Below, in pieces: positions 34,842-46,048 of a stretch of 64,000 nt of DNA; position 1 is the first letter of the stretch, and every line of letters begins with the position of its first letter. Both the position numbers and the translations under genes were made by a program. The stretch is from positions 3,596,001 to 3,660,000 of the forward strand of contig NC_079232.1 in NCBI RefSeq assembly GCF_028502605.1, in the 5' to 3' direction. Below the pieces are notes generated by a model. That model did not search any database. It saw only the letters and a program-made list of their open reading frames with translations, and was not told the origin of the DNA. This DNA comes from Trichoderma breve. Its lineage: Eukaryota; Ascomycota; Sordariomycetes; Hypocreales; Hypocreaceae.

Positions 34842-35834
34842 ACCATGGCGATTGTATGATTGAACTCGATCGAGGGCGGGCGCCGATCGCCAACGTCTTT
34901 TGCGCGTGGCTCTGTCCGATGTGATGCGATTCGATTCGATTTAGTGTGACTACGATTGTTATGGGGTTGCGTTCGTCGTTTCTACGGTTCGGATCAGCTT
35001 GGTCTGGTGTTGAAGGGCGTGGATGCGACGTTGTCGCAAATAGAGCTGCAGCTGTAGCTCAACATCAATGGATGACAGCAGTTGCGCAGATGCGGATAAG
35101 ATAAGCACCTCGCGCAGCAGGCACTTCATGCAACCTCCCCGCTGTAACAGCAGATCCCCAGGGCAGAGACTCCGTCTTAGTGCATGCTCTGCAGCTGAAA
35201 TCGCCCACTAGAAACGACGTTTTAGTGGGTGCAGCGGCCCTATTTGCGATGGATGGACGCCCTACGAAACTGGAGTCCAGGTCGCGTCAAAGCGTCGCGT
35301 CTTGTTAAATAGCATTCGGAAGGGAAAAGAGACGTTTATCTGTCTGTTAACCCAAATCCCGGCCGTTCTCTACAAACTGTTGCTCCGGAAAGCAAACATT
35401 TCTTCACTCTCCTAGACCAAAAAAACATCTACATTTGTTGCCATATAATCTTCCCGGCCTCAATTACAAAATATCTTGAGCAGCAGCTTACTTAATGTTG
35501 CCCTGAGCCCAAACGCCTCCAAACCTTCCCCCCTAGCCACTCAACTTCTTCTCATCCCAAAACCCACCAATTCCCAATCACTCATAAAACAAGTCCCCAA
35601 CTTTAACCTCTTATACACTCATACTCTCTTTCTTCCTGCTCAGACCATAAAATCCAAGAAAACACCTTCAAGCCGCCTTCATTCTCTCTACAAACCCCGA
35701 GGAAAACGATTGGCTTCTCACAGCGCGTGATCCACGAGCTTTCACTCACATAACCATCCCACTCATCAACCACCACACACTCATCAAGACAACTCAATCC
35801 CACCCTCGTCCAATTCCCGACGAAATCAGAAAGC
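34842..35834. promoter_or_regulatory. Divergent upstream region ClC / DPB3-like gene
   Basis: About 1 kb between divergent starts. It holds a TAGTGGG dyad hairpin (35204-35229) and a long C/A- and CT-rich leader (about 35460-35830) typical of fungal 5' UTRs. The ORF inside the leader is compositional. Confidence 0.5.
35204..35229. repeat. Inverted repeat CCCACTA...TAGTGGG
   Basis: CCCACTA (35204-35210) pairs with TAGTGGG (35223-35229). The interior aaacg/cgttt also pairs if one base is bulged. A similar dyad lies upstream of VPS15 (43933-43965). Confidence 0.65.
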
Positions 35835-36638
35835 ATGCCCTACAACACCAACGCCATCCCTCCTCGAAAGGAGCCCACCGGCCAAACCCAACTACCATGT
35901 AAGCTCTCCCCATCATCATCCTCCATACAAAGAAAAAAACTAACACCTCCTCTTCCCAGTATCAAGAGTCAAGAAGATCATCAGCCAAGACCCAGACGTC
36001 CAAATGTGCTCTAACAACGCCGCCTTTGTCATCACCCTAGCAGCCGTACGTCTCTTCTCTTCCCCTTTCTCCTTTTCTTCGTGCTTCTCCCAACTAACCC
36101 TTGCCATGCCATGCAGGAAATGTTCATCCAGCATCTCGCAGAGGAAGCCCACACCCAAGCAAAACTAGAACGCAAACCTCGCCGCAACATCCAGTACAAA
36201 GACGTCGGTGAGTCTCACCTTACTCCCTCTAACTCCCTCTTACTCTCCCTCACAAAAGAAAAAACTAATCCCTCCAAAAAAGCCAACGCAATCTCACACC
36301 GCGACAACCTCGAATTCCTAGAAGACGTCGCCCCCAAAACCGTAACCCTCAAAAAGGCAAAAGCCATCAACCAAGCCCGCCTCCGCGGCGAGCCTCTCCC
36401 CGACGCTCCCCCGCGCGCCGCGACAAACGGAGCAAAGTCGAAGAGTGCTGCCGCAAAGGCTGCCGCCGCCGCCGTCAACGGCCAGCCAAAGGCCGGGACT
36501 AACCCCTTCACCCTGTCTCTTCGTGGCGAGGAGAGGGAGAAGAAGGACGCAGGCGATGACCCTAGTGATCAGCTTGAGCTAGAAATGAGGCAGGCGGCAC
36601 AGCCTGAGGAGGATGCCGACGTTGACATGACGGGCTAG
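35835..36638 (+). CDS. dpb3: Histone-fold protein, DNA polymerase epsilon Dpb3/CHRAC-like
   Basis: Exons 35835-35898, 35960-36045, 36117-36207 and 36283-36638 give 198 aa. The histone fold is LPLSRVKKIISQDPDVQMCSNNAAFVITLAAEMFIQHLAEEAHTQAKLERKPRRNIQYKDVANAISHRDNLEFLEDVAP, shown here only to name its helices: RVKKII, the long AAFVITLAAEMFIQHLAEEA helix, and the DVANAI region. This is the NF-YC/Dpb3/POLE4/CHRAC-15 pattern. The long linker is Ala/Lys-rich and the tail acidic (PEEDADVDMTG). It probably pairs with a Dpb4-type partner in DNA polymerase epsilon and/or chromatin remodellers. NF-YC is less likely, since its flanking conserved region is missing. Gene symbol is by best family fit. Confidence 0.8.
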
Positions 36639-36957
36639 AAGTCGGGTCGGGCATTTCATCGTAAGCAGCTCTGTCTTGATCCTTAGGGACTTTTTTCTTC
36701 TGTATTTTGTATTCATCATGGAGCTTTGTTGCTTTTTATATATAGCTGGAAAGACTTTATATTTCATGGCGATTCTTTGGTTTTTTTCTACCGTCATGTA
36801 CAGTATATGGCCTGAGTAAACCAAATGATCCTGCTTTCCCATCCCTTCATCGAAAACAGCATTCTGATAACAGCAACAATAAATCAAATAACCATAAAGC
36901 AACAACCTTGATGCCAAAGAGAAAAAAGTATTATTTTGCAAACATCCGTCCAAACCC
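36639..36957. other. Convergent 3' region DPB3-like / LEA1
   Basis: 319 bp between tail-to-tail stop codons. Nothing besides presumed poly(A) regions. Confidence 0.5.
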
Positions 36958-38124
36958 TCACTCCTCCATAGCATCGCCATAAATCCCCGACGGTAACCTC
37001 CCCTCATTAAGCTCCTTCTCCAGCGCAATAATCTCCTGCAGGCTCGTCGCCTTCTTGATCTTCTCCTGCAGCCTCTGCTTCTCGGCGTCCGTCAGCTTTA
37101 TCCGCGAGAGCTTCGATGGCGCGGCCGATGAGCCGTTGGATGTGACTTCGAACGTCTTGGACTTTTTGCCCATGATCTAAAACGACAAGATTCCAGTTAA
37201 CATCCTTCATTAAGAAAACAAATAAAACGGGGATTGGAGGGTTTAGGTACCGATGTTGCTAGAGCTGTAGGTTCCTCTACCGTGCCAAAAAGCTCTTGGC
37301 TCTGATCTCGCTCCGCCTGCTTCACCTTTTCGTAATCCAGAAACCGGACAGACGGACACCGCCAAATAACCCAATAGCGATAATGCTAGACCACCAGTCA
37401 GTAAAAATCCCACGAAGGGATAAAGCAAAAACGCACCTCCTTCTTGGTAAGAGGGTTATCCGCCAACACCAGGTGCGTCAGCCGCGAAAACGTCCCCAGC
37501 GCATCCACGTCCGCCAGCTCCACCAGGTGATTCGACGCCAGCACCAGGTTCCGCAGGTTGGGCACCGCGGCCGCCACCGTGGGCTGGATGCTCGTGACGC
37601 GGTTGCGCGCCAGCAGCAGCGTCGTTATGCGCGGCGAGAGCGGGAAGTTGCCCAGCACCTGGATATCATTGTCGGTGAAGTCGATGGCATCGTGGGGCTA
37701 TTCGTCGTCGAAGAAAGAAATCACTAGTGTCAGCATTTCGTTCCATCATGTTGGCCAAGGCAAAGGTGATAAAGAAGGAGGAGGAGTTCACTCACGCCAG
37801 CAACACCCAAGTTTTCAATCGCAGGAATTCGATGTCCTATTCAAAGCGGCACCACCAAAAAAGCCACAAATGTATCAAATCATCCTTTCATCAAAAGAGA
37901 AAAAAACTTCCATAAAAGAAAGTCTAAGGAGAAAAGAAGAAAAGAAGGAGAAAAATGAAAAAGAGGCCCAGAATAAAAGTGTGTAGTAGCATCTGCTCTT
38001 TTCAAGTTTCCCTTCCCTCCCCTCTCCCCTTGGGCATAAACGCACCTCGGAGATCAAGCTCTCTCTCCTTCAAGGGATTAAGATAGGACAGCGAGTCCCG
38101 GATCAGTTCGGCCGTCAGCCGCAT
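36958..38124 (-). CDS. lea1: U2 snRNP protein A' (Lea1)
   Basis: Five exons, 38124-38046, 37836-37796, 37697-37437, 37385-37251 and 37176-36958, give 244 aa. The start MRLTAELIRDSLSYLNPLKERELDLRG is the U2A' signature. Leucine-rich repeats follow: HRIPAIENLGVA; HDAIDFTDNDIQVLGNFP; ITTLLLARNRVTSI; LRNLVLASNHLVEL; LTHLVLADNPLTKKE. The LRR cap HYRYWVIWRCPSVRFLDYEKVKQAERDQSQELFG ends the domain, then a basic and helical tail. With U2B'' it binds U2 snRNA stem-loop IV in the spliceosome. The 41-nt exon 2 is small. The first intron (209 nt) contains a long purine-rich stretch (about 37890-37970). Confidence 0.93.
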
Positions 38125-38848
38125 CGTGTGGGATTGTGTATTGTGTCGGTTTAGGCGGAAGGGGGGAGAAAGTCGAGAGAAGCCTCGAGAGGCTGGTGAT
38201 TCCGATGAGGGAGCTGTGCTTCAACGGGGCAATTGCCTGTAAATTACCGCGTCGATCGATCTAATTGTCGAGTAATAATGCACTCAAAGGTATACTGAGT
38301 CGTCGTCGCGAAAATACAAGGTGATAAAGGGAAAATGCCGTGAAAGATGAACAATCGAGGTTGGCAGTTGGTGTCGCATGCCGAACTTCAAGATGGGCAA
38401 GGCTGAAATGTTTGGACAAGGCGCGGAAATTTCACTAGCAGGAAAAAGCCACACGTTGAGTAACGCCACATCTAGCTGGCGCCACACCTCAACTTCCTCA
38501 AGCTCTCCCTCTCTCGACATGTTCTTATGGCACAACTATAAATCAAGTTTACCAGAGAAATATATACAAACAAACAATTAAGAATTGACACAATGTAAAC
38601 TTATCAGTCATAATTATTCATCATTGGCCGCTTAGCTGCCCTAAAACGCCAAAGATACAGTGACACTACACCCATGCCTCGCCTCATCCAACGTATAAAA
38701 CGCATGGAGGATACTAATTCTACCCATCTAAATGTAAGAATGATACAACTCCATACCGGTAGTAACCTGTTTTCCTCCTTTTTCCATAAGCCCGAACCCA
38801 AATCAAACACGAGCCTCTGCCATCTAAACGATAAACCTGAAAAGTCTT
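38125..38848. other. Upstream region of LEA1 / VPS15 3' flank
   Basis: 724 bp between two minus-strand genes. No recognisable gene or repeat. Confidence 0.5.
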
Positions 38849-41800
38849 CTATTGAAAGACATAAATCACGCCAGACCGATCCACAGATACGCTCATCGAA
38901 TACGGGTACTCCAGAATCGCCACGTCCATGATCAAATCCAGGTGCGACTTAAGCAACTGCTGCTGCTGCATAGAAATCACCGTCGACCTGGGGGCCTTCT
39001 GTCTAGATCCGGTCCCCGCATTGGGCGCAGACGCCGCATGCCTAGCGAATCGCTCCGTATTCAGCGTCATCGATGTTGTAGGATGCGTGCTCGTATATGT
39101 GGGCGGCACTTCGTCGGGCTGGAGACCGCTGTAAATGCAAGAGTTTTCGATCCGGGAAATGTCCCAGAATCTAAGACGTTTGTCGGACCCTGCCGTGAGC
39201 ATGTACGCATGGCGGACCTCGCGAGAGTCTTCTGATGTTCCCGTGCCCACAACCATTGCCCGGACCCCTCGATCCGCATTTGCCATGTCACTTATCTCAA
39301 GGTTTGTGGCGAAACGACCAAGCATTCCTTCGGGTTTATCTTCATCGACCTCCCAAGCGGTGTATCCCTTCTGGCCATCCTTATTGCCGCCAGTTCGGTA
39401 AATTTCTCTGCACGTCGTCTTTTCCAGGTCCCACACCGTAACTTCGCCTTGGCCAGTTCCTCCAGCGACACAGATCCATTTGCCTCTACCCTTGTTGGGA
39501 TGTACGCAAATCCGGTAGATGGACCCTTTCCCGGGCACACCCCAGCCCTTGAGCCTCATCTTGAACCGAAGATCCCACAAGTCGATAACTCCATGGGTGG
39601 TCCCCACGCACAGCCAGTTCCTCTTCTTGTCAACGCAAAAACACGTTGGCGTTCCGTGATGGACAGGGTTCTCCAGCACGTAGAGCAGAGTCATGGTTCT
39701 TAAGTCCATGGCGAGGATCCTCGATAGGTTGGTGGCGAGTACAAGGATGGAGCTCTGTTCCTGCTTAAAATGCTCACACCAAACTGCATATTCGCCTTCC
39801 GGTAGTTGGTATTCCCGCAACACCCGCAGCTTGGTATATCTAATAACACCACTAGTGGGAACCGTGTCAACCTTGACTACGTGAACGCTCCCATCGGACG
39901 CACAACTGACAAAGCAGTGTGAGTTTTCGACAAAACACAGGGCAACGACGCGAGCACCTTCGCCATGTTTGTAAGTCTGCCGAGATCGGTTCGTAATGTT
40001 GCGCTCAAGCCGCTGCGTATCCCACACCTTGACCGTCCCATCGTTGCCGCCTGTGATAAAGAAGATGTGATCTGGAGATGGTATGACACGGTTGATGGGT
40101 CCATGGTGCTCCGAAAACGTCGCCACGAGATGCCCATCCGGCTTCCAGGGAGGGTCCGCGCCCGGCATGTTGACCGATCTGTTCTTGTCTCCAGAGATGG
40201 GCTGGACCATCGGTCCAAACTCGAGCACATCGCGGGGAAAGTTTTCGACGTACATGTTGTCAAGCATGCGCCGGACGTGGGGGTCTGTTCCTTCGTAGCT
40301 ATGCCTCACCTGTCTCAGACGAGCGGCTTCGCCGCCTCCTGTGCTCGGCCGAGAAACGGCCTGCACCGGTGCTGATGAAGTAAAGGGCCCTTCTACCTGT
40401 CCAAATGCGTTGGTGTCGCTGGTTCCAGTCTCCGGTATGGACTTGTGGCCGTCCCTGCGATCCAAGAGGCTGAGAGCGCTAGATTGGTGTCGGATGCCTC
40501 TGCGAGAAGAATACGATCCATCCCTGACAGATGCGGAATCATCTCCAGGGCCAAGGGGAGAATTCAGTGCCATCCGAGAATCAGTAGAGCTAGCCCTACC
40601 GCTCCCTGTGGGGGACAGCAGCCGTCCGGTGCTACGAGAGGGCAAAGGACCTATGCTGTGCACCCTCTTGTGAGAATGGAGAGAGCTGCGCTTCTTCTTC
40701 CCGGCCGCATCGTCTATCGTCATGGAAGCGTCCAACAACGCATCCGCAATAGTATATGGCCCTCCTGGGGAAGGTGTAGGTTCCAGGTCTGGCAGAGCGC
40801 CAGAGGGGTCTTTCAGGGGTCCTTCGTCAAAAAACACTGTCTGGATGGAGACGCCCAGCTCCTTCAGCTGGACAAATCCCGTGGGCATGATTTCTTCTTC
40901 GGCAGCAGGGGCAACGACGACAGAATCCCGCGTCTTGCTTCTGCTAAGCCGCCATATATATTCGCACAAGGCCAAGAATTTCACCTCGTCTTCGGGCTTT
41001 AGTCCAAAATTCCTTAGCTTCTCAAGCCATTGTTCATCTTCTTCATTGCGGTTAATCTTGCTCGTGGAAGTGGGTATTAGCTCCTTAGACGTTCGAGCTG
41101 CCGGAGCCAGTGGCCCCTGGTTCGATGATAGCCGCTTCCCCAAGACCGACTTCCAAAACACTCCCCTTTCCGTCTTGGTAGCCCAAGTCAGCGCTTGGTC
41201 AAAGACTGCCCGGGGAAGAGGCTTCTTCAAGGAGTCGAGCAGAGTCAACTCGGAAAAGTCGGAGAGAGACTCTATTTTGAGATATGGCTTAACCATCGGC
41301 AGCAGTACGCACTGCACATCGGCCTGAGATAAGAACTTGGCAGCCATAGATAGGAACTCTGCCGAAGATTCTCTGATCCATATGTTTGGATGCATGGTGA
41401 GCCGTCCTGTCAAGTCTGCCAGTTCCCAGATTTTTGGCTTAGAGAGCAGCCCCAGGCCGGCGAGCTGAGCCAGCGAATGCAAAGCTGAACGCACCACGCT
41501 TTCTTCTGGATCCGCCAGAGCCTGGATCATGAGAGGTAGTATGAACTCCTCGAGGCTCGTGCTTCCTATAAAGGTCGCAATGCCCACGATGGTGTCTAGG
41601 AAGGCGCTCTTCAACATCCAGTCCCGGTCGTTTAAATATGTGATTAGGTGCGTAAGCAGAATATCATTAGAATTCTCCTGAAAGTACATGCAGAGCTCCG
41701 GCACCGACGTCAAGAACGCTCTTCGAACATGAACATCGGGGTCCTCGACGAGCTGTTTTGTGTGGCTCTCCAGAATCTCAAAAAGCTGTCGATTCGCATT

Positions 41801-43536
41801 ATCAAACATGCTCTCAAAGTTGGCGGCGGCGCCATCAGTTCCAGGCTCAACCTCCGGGTCTGTAATCGGCATTGATCCGTCCGCCCTGAGGCTGGACGCC
41901 ATTTCCAGAAAACGCTGAGCAGTAGAAGCGAGGCTACCGATGCAAGACGCATAAGTCGCTCGCACAAGGGAGTTGGGTGTCCACGATTTCGTCCCGAGAG
42001 CAATCTCCATCCGGGGCAGGACATATTCCACCAGAACGTGCGAATTTATCGGCGTGGTCATCCGTACTAGCTGCAACAGCTGGGTGACGGCCCGTATCAC
42101 AGTCACGAGCACCATGTCCGTCTCCTCCTTGCGCAAAAGTGTCATCAGATACGGCAGCACTCTGTCTAGTTTGGCCTCATCCGTAAGCCTTTCGGCAAAA
42201 GCCAACAGCAAATCGCACGCCCTGATTCTAGACGCAGCCCTTGCCGTCGTTCTCATAGCCGAGACCACCAGCGTCAAGAAAATGAGCGTCCCGTCGTCCT
42301 CAGGCGGCTCGAGATCCGCAGAAACGGCATGTTCGTGAGTTGGTATGCTCAACCTCACGGGGAAATGGTCCAACCCCAGCCTCGACTTGGGCAGTATCGG
42401 CCCTGATGTCTGCTTCTCAGCCTGATAGCCCAAGAAATACGAAATCTTGTCAAAGTCATTATAGATCCTGTCGATACGGTTATCGGCTTCGCCCAAATTC
42501 TTCTCAGCACCCGAAATAGGAGTATTCCCCGATGAAGGATCCGTAATCAGCTCCATATACTGGTGGAGAAAATTGTAAAAGTAGCTTGGAAAGACCTTAT
42601 CTTTCCAAAAGTCAAGATACTGCTCAGCCGAATACCGCCTTTCGGGATCAAGCTGGATCATATGCGCAATCATGTCGCGCACATCCTTGTCCGAGATGAC
42701 GCTCAGGTGAGTAATGACGGGATCGTACTCGCCGCGCCGGTACTTATACAGCTGGGCGAGACTAAAGATTTCCGACTCGAGAAACAGCTGGGCAATGACA
42801 CATCCCGCACTGAAGACATCCATGGCCCACGTCATCTTGGGCTTCTGAGGCGGAGCTTCGCTAGAAGAGTAGAAGCGCTCAGGCGCAATATAGCACGTCC
42901 GCCGGCCAGACGAATCGAAAAAGTAGGAAAAGTCGCCTGGGTTGTCGTCCGGAAGCATGATGGGCTTGTAGGCAGACGAGAAGTCGGTCAAGTATAGCCA
43001 GTTCCACGATGTGACGAGCACGTTCTGGGCCTTGATGTCGCCGTGGTATACGTCCCGCGCGTGGCAGTCCCGCAGGGCGCAGAGAAGCTGGAACGCCAGC
43101 CACTTCTTCTCAATGTCCTCCAGGAAGGGCCGCGTGCTCATGCGGTCATAGAGCGAGCTGTACATGAACTGCCGCACCAGGTATCCGTTCGTCTCCGTCT
43201 CGATGATGCGCTGGAAGCCTAGTGCATTAGGAACGCCCGCCAACGCCTTGCGCTGCTCTGTTCCAAAACAGTCAGCATGGATCGTCTTGGTCTTTTGCTC
43301 AGAGTTGCCAAAAAAAGCTCACCTATAATCTTCTTCTTGTACGTCTCCAGCTTCACCTCCGGGTAGGGCTTCACCAGCACCTTGACCAGCACCACGCCGT
43401 TCTCGTGCCTGCCTCGGATGCTCTTCATGAAGCGCGCATTTCCTATGCTCTTTTCGTACTGAATGTCCAGCAGCTGCGCAATATCTATGCCCGCCGCGCC
43501 GGCCGACGGCGTAGCGAGAGAAAAGCCTTGACCCAT
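38849..43536 (-). CDS. vps15: VPS15 protein kinase, regulatory subunit of PI3-kinase Vps34
   Basis: Exons 43536-43323 and 43257-38849 give 1540 aa. MGQGFS at the N-terminus is an N-myristoylation site. The kinase domain has VLVKVLVKPYP (ATP-site Lys), VYHGDIKAQNVLVT (catalytic loop; HGD replaces HRD) and LTDFSSAYKP (DFG-equivalent altered to DFS), as in known Vps15. HEAT-like helical repeats occupy about 330-720. A Ser-rich linker (about 830-1050) precedes a C-terminal WD40 propeller (FSEHHGPINRVIPSPDHIFFITGGNDGTVKVWDT; CVGTTHGVIDLWDLR; RLRFWDISR). It recruits and activates Vps34 on endosomes and autophagosomes. The 65-nt intron joins KKII to EQRKALAGVPN. Confidence 0.95.
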
Positions 43537-44878
43537 GGCTTCAAACGAACAAGAAGACGAAGGAAAGGTAGGTGGGAGGCGTAGCCCTCGTCCTCCGAGC
43601 AGCTAGAGAAGGTGTCGACACAAGTTGGCCAAGGAGGGGGAATAGCGGGATGCGGCGTCTTATCGTTCGGCCAGGGAGGAAATAGGCGTCATTTTGAACG
43701 GAAACAAACAGTTTGCAGGTGGGCGAAGGAGTCACCGGGATCGCGATATGTTTGTCGGGGTCGTGAATACGGAGAGGGTGGGTTGGTTCCAGAGAGGTTC
43801 TCGTGATGGAAGCTCTGCTCTCTGGACGTTGACGGAGGGACGTCACCTGGCTATAATGGTGGTCCGCAGCCTCATGGGAGCTTGCCGGGGCCGCTTGTTC
43901 TTATGGGTGTCACCGCTGTGGACTGCGGCCGGTAGTGGGCGGATTTAGCGCTTTGACGCCCACTAGCATCACTAAACTGACTTTGCTAGGCTGCTGCTAA
44001 ATAGCTCCTACCCATTGATAGCAAGGACTACTAAGGTATTCGAATGCTACACCTACCTAGGTAGAGATAAGGAAATGAATGCATCTCAAAAGTCTATCGA
44101 CGCCTCGAACATGGTTTACCATCAGATATTAAAATTCAAGACACTAGCAATTGATTTAACAGCTTTGAATTAAATATACTATGTATTCCAATTAACCGCA
44201 GTGGGAATATCCAAAATACCATGTACCCAAAAAGAGAAGAAGAAAAACACAGCCAAGGTGATATTTGCGTAGGGTACGTTGGTAGATACAGTATCTGATA
44301 GATACCTAGAAGTGACGGTTATGGAATCAACACCCAAAGGAATCCCCAATATCCAAGACTCGTGTACAAGAAAAAAAAAGAGAGAAGAAAGGAAATGAAG
44401 AGTCATGAAGAGAGAGGAACAGGCTCAGAATCCAGCACTGCATTGCCCTTCCACCTCGAGGTATCGACAAGATGCAATTTTTTCTCAACTTCCTAGAGTC
44501 CCGGTATAGTCTGATCCGAAATGTTTTGCTCCGAAAGCCGAGGTAATAAAAAAAAAGAATTTCCAAATGAAGGAGGTATTGATGAGAAAAGAGAAAAAGC
44601 TGGTAAAAAAGAATCAATGATAGTAAAACAGAAACGCCCATATGCCCCCTTTCGCGGCTATATGCGGGACTCCCTTATAGCTTTGGCTTCAATAAAAACC
44701 CTTTGAGTCAAATGCTTAGATATAAACCCCCCTTTCCTGAACTCCAATGCATACCAGGATCGTTAAAACAAAAGTAGTGTGTTTTTTCATTCCGTCATTG
44801 GTAAGGAAATGTGTGACATTTCCGGATCCCATGCCGAACCACATCGGCTATGCAAAAACAAGAACCCCCTCTTTCCGC
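43537..44878. other. VPS15 upstream region and downstream flank of the next gene
   Basis: 1.34 kb. It contains the TAGTGGGC dyad (43933-43965), a cctacctaggta palindrome near 44055-44065 and AT-rich sequence. No coding signal seen. Confidence 0.5.
43933..43965. repeat. Inverted repeat TAGTGGGC...GCCCACTA
   Basis: Perfect 8-bp arms, TAGTGGGC at 43933-43940 and GCCCACTA at 43958-43965, separated by 17 bp, about 400 bp upstream of the VPS15 start codon. It carries the same core as the dyad at 35204-35229. Confidence 0.7.
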
Positions 44879-46048
44879 TTAGTTCACCACAGCACGCATG
44901 CGCATCTGCCTTGAAGAGTTGTAGCGTATCCTTGCCAGCATGGCTTCAGCATCGAAATCGTCTTGGCCGGCATTGGGATCCGCTTCGATTCGATCGGCCA
45001 CGTGCATGACAGGGACTCTCGGTGCGGCAGAATCTGCCACCTCGAGCTTCCGTGAGTGGACATCGTCGACCTCCTTGTGGTGTGGTACCAATGTCCGGCT
45101 GACGGTGATTGACTTCATCGTACGTGGCTTGGCATCGGCGGCTTCCTTGAGCATCTCGGGCTCTTCACGTTCGACACGCTCCATTTCCTCCTTGGCCATC
45201 ACGAGAACCTCGCCTATGCGCTTCTGAATCTTCTGGACCTCTTCGCTGCACTTGGCATCCCTCAGAAACTGGTGGGCACCATGCTCGCAGGTGCTCTGCA
45301 CGAACTCGAGCGCCTTATCCAGCTCATCATATACATCAGGAGTCTGGTTGGCCAGGCCAGGGTGACCCAGGCGCATGGCAGCAGGTCCGTACCGCCGACT
45401 GCTGATGTATCGTAGTGAAGGAAGAGCCTCAGCGGCCTTGTCATCAGCGCTGTCATCATCTGGTACTTCCATCTCAGCCAGCTTCTTGATCTGAGCCACC
45501 TTGGCTGCCATCTTGGCTTTCCGCATCAGATTCCTACTTGACGAGATGAACCTGACGAGGTCATCAAAGAAACCCTGCACGTAACTGTCGTAGTAGACGA
45601 TGATCATATTCCTCGTGCGGTACGTCTGGCGAGGCCCATCCGCAGAGCAGATGGATGTCATCCTGTTCTTCTTGACTACTCGGTTGCTGGGGATCCCGTT
45701 GGTGTCTGTTGCAGACTTGGGAAATGCCGGGCGCTTCTCGGCAGCCGGGCTCGGCGGTGATGACCGGCGCTGTCTGTTGCTGTGGAAGGGTGTTGCGGCA
45801 ATCTCTGGCTGCTGGGCGGGTACATCTTCGGGGAAAGAGATGTGCATGGCGCCATCATCCTTGGGCTTAAGAGACTCTTGTGAGCCCTTATTCCTCAATG
45901 ATCTGGTCTCAGGTTCCTTGTTAGGGTTTGCCTCGGCCAGAGCCGCTAGCTCCAGCTGGCGCTTGTCGACCTGGCTACTCAGCTCATCGAGCCTGGTCTG
46001 CCAGTCGGGTATGTTATTTATCAGGTTTTTGAGAGCCTCGATAGCCAT
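44879..46048 (-). CDS. Unrecognised conserved-looking protein, 389 aa
   Basis: The ORF is open from about 46155 to 44879, but its first ATG is at 46048 (MAIEALKNLINNIPDWQTRLDELSSQ). The in-frame codons just upstream (GSLLGVSSPNAATIAPSRVSSRESNFRD) also look protein-like, so an upstream exon with the true start may be missing; candidate acceptors (gaaacag, aaaacag, catag) lie at about 46133-46160. An N-terminal coiled coil is followed by a disordered Pro/Ser region with a basic patch (NRVVKKNRMTS). A more ordered helical block follows, YDSYVQGFFDDLVRFISSSRNLMRKAKMAAKVAQIKKLAEME, then LRYISSRRYGPAAMRLG, a second helical region rich in Glu/Lys, and a short basic C-terminus. I do not recognise a family. 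Upstream lie 11 kb without any gene. Confidence 0.7.
   Translation of the reverse strand: MAIEALKNLINNIPDWQTRLDELSSQVDKRQLELAALAEANPNKEPETRSLRNKGSQESLKPKDDGAMHISFPEDVPAQQPEIAATPFHSNRQRRSSPPSPAAEKRPAFPKSATDTNGIPSNRVVKKNRMTSICSADGPRQTYRTRNMIIVYYDSYVQGFFDDLVRFISSSRNLMRKAKMAAKVAQIKKLAEMEVPDDDSADDKAAEALPSLRYISSRRYGPAAMRLGHPGLANQTPDVYDELDKALEFVQSTCEHGAHQFLRDAKCSEEVQKIQKRIGEVLVMAKEEMERVEREEPEMLKEAADAKPRTMKSITVSRTLVPHHKEVDDVHSRKLEVADSAAPRVPVMHVADRIEADPNAGQDDFDAEAMLARIRYNSSRQMRMRAVVN

Noticed and set aside
35476..35730. 84-codon ORF upstream of the DPB3-like gene
   Set aside because: It lies in a C/A-rich leader typical of fungal 5' UTRs; compositional only.
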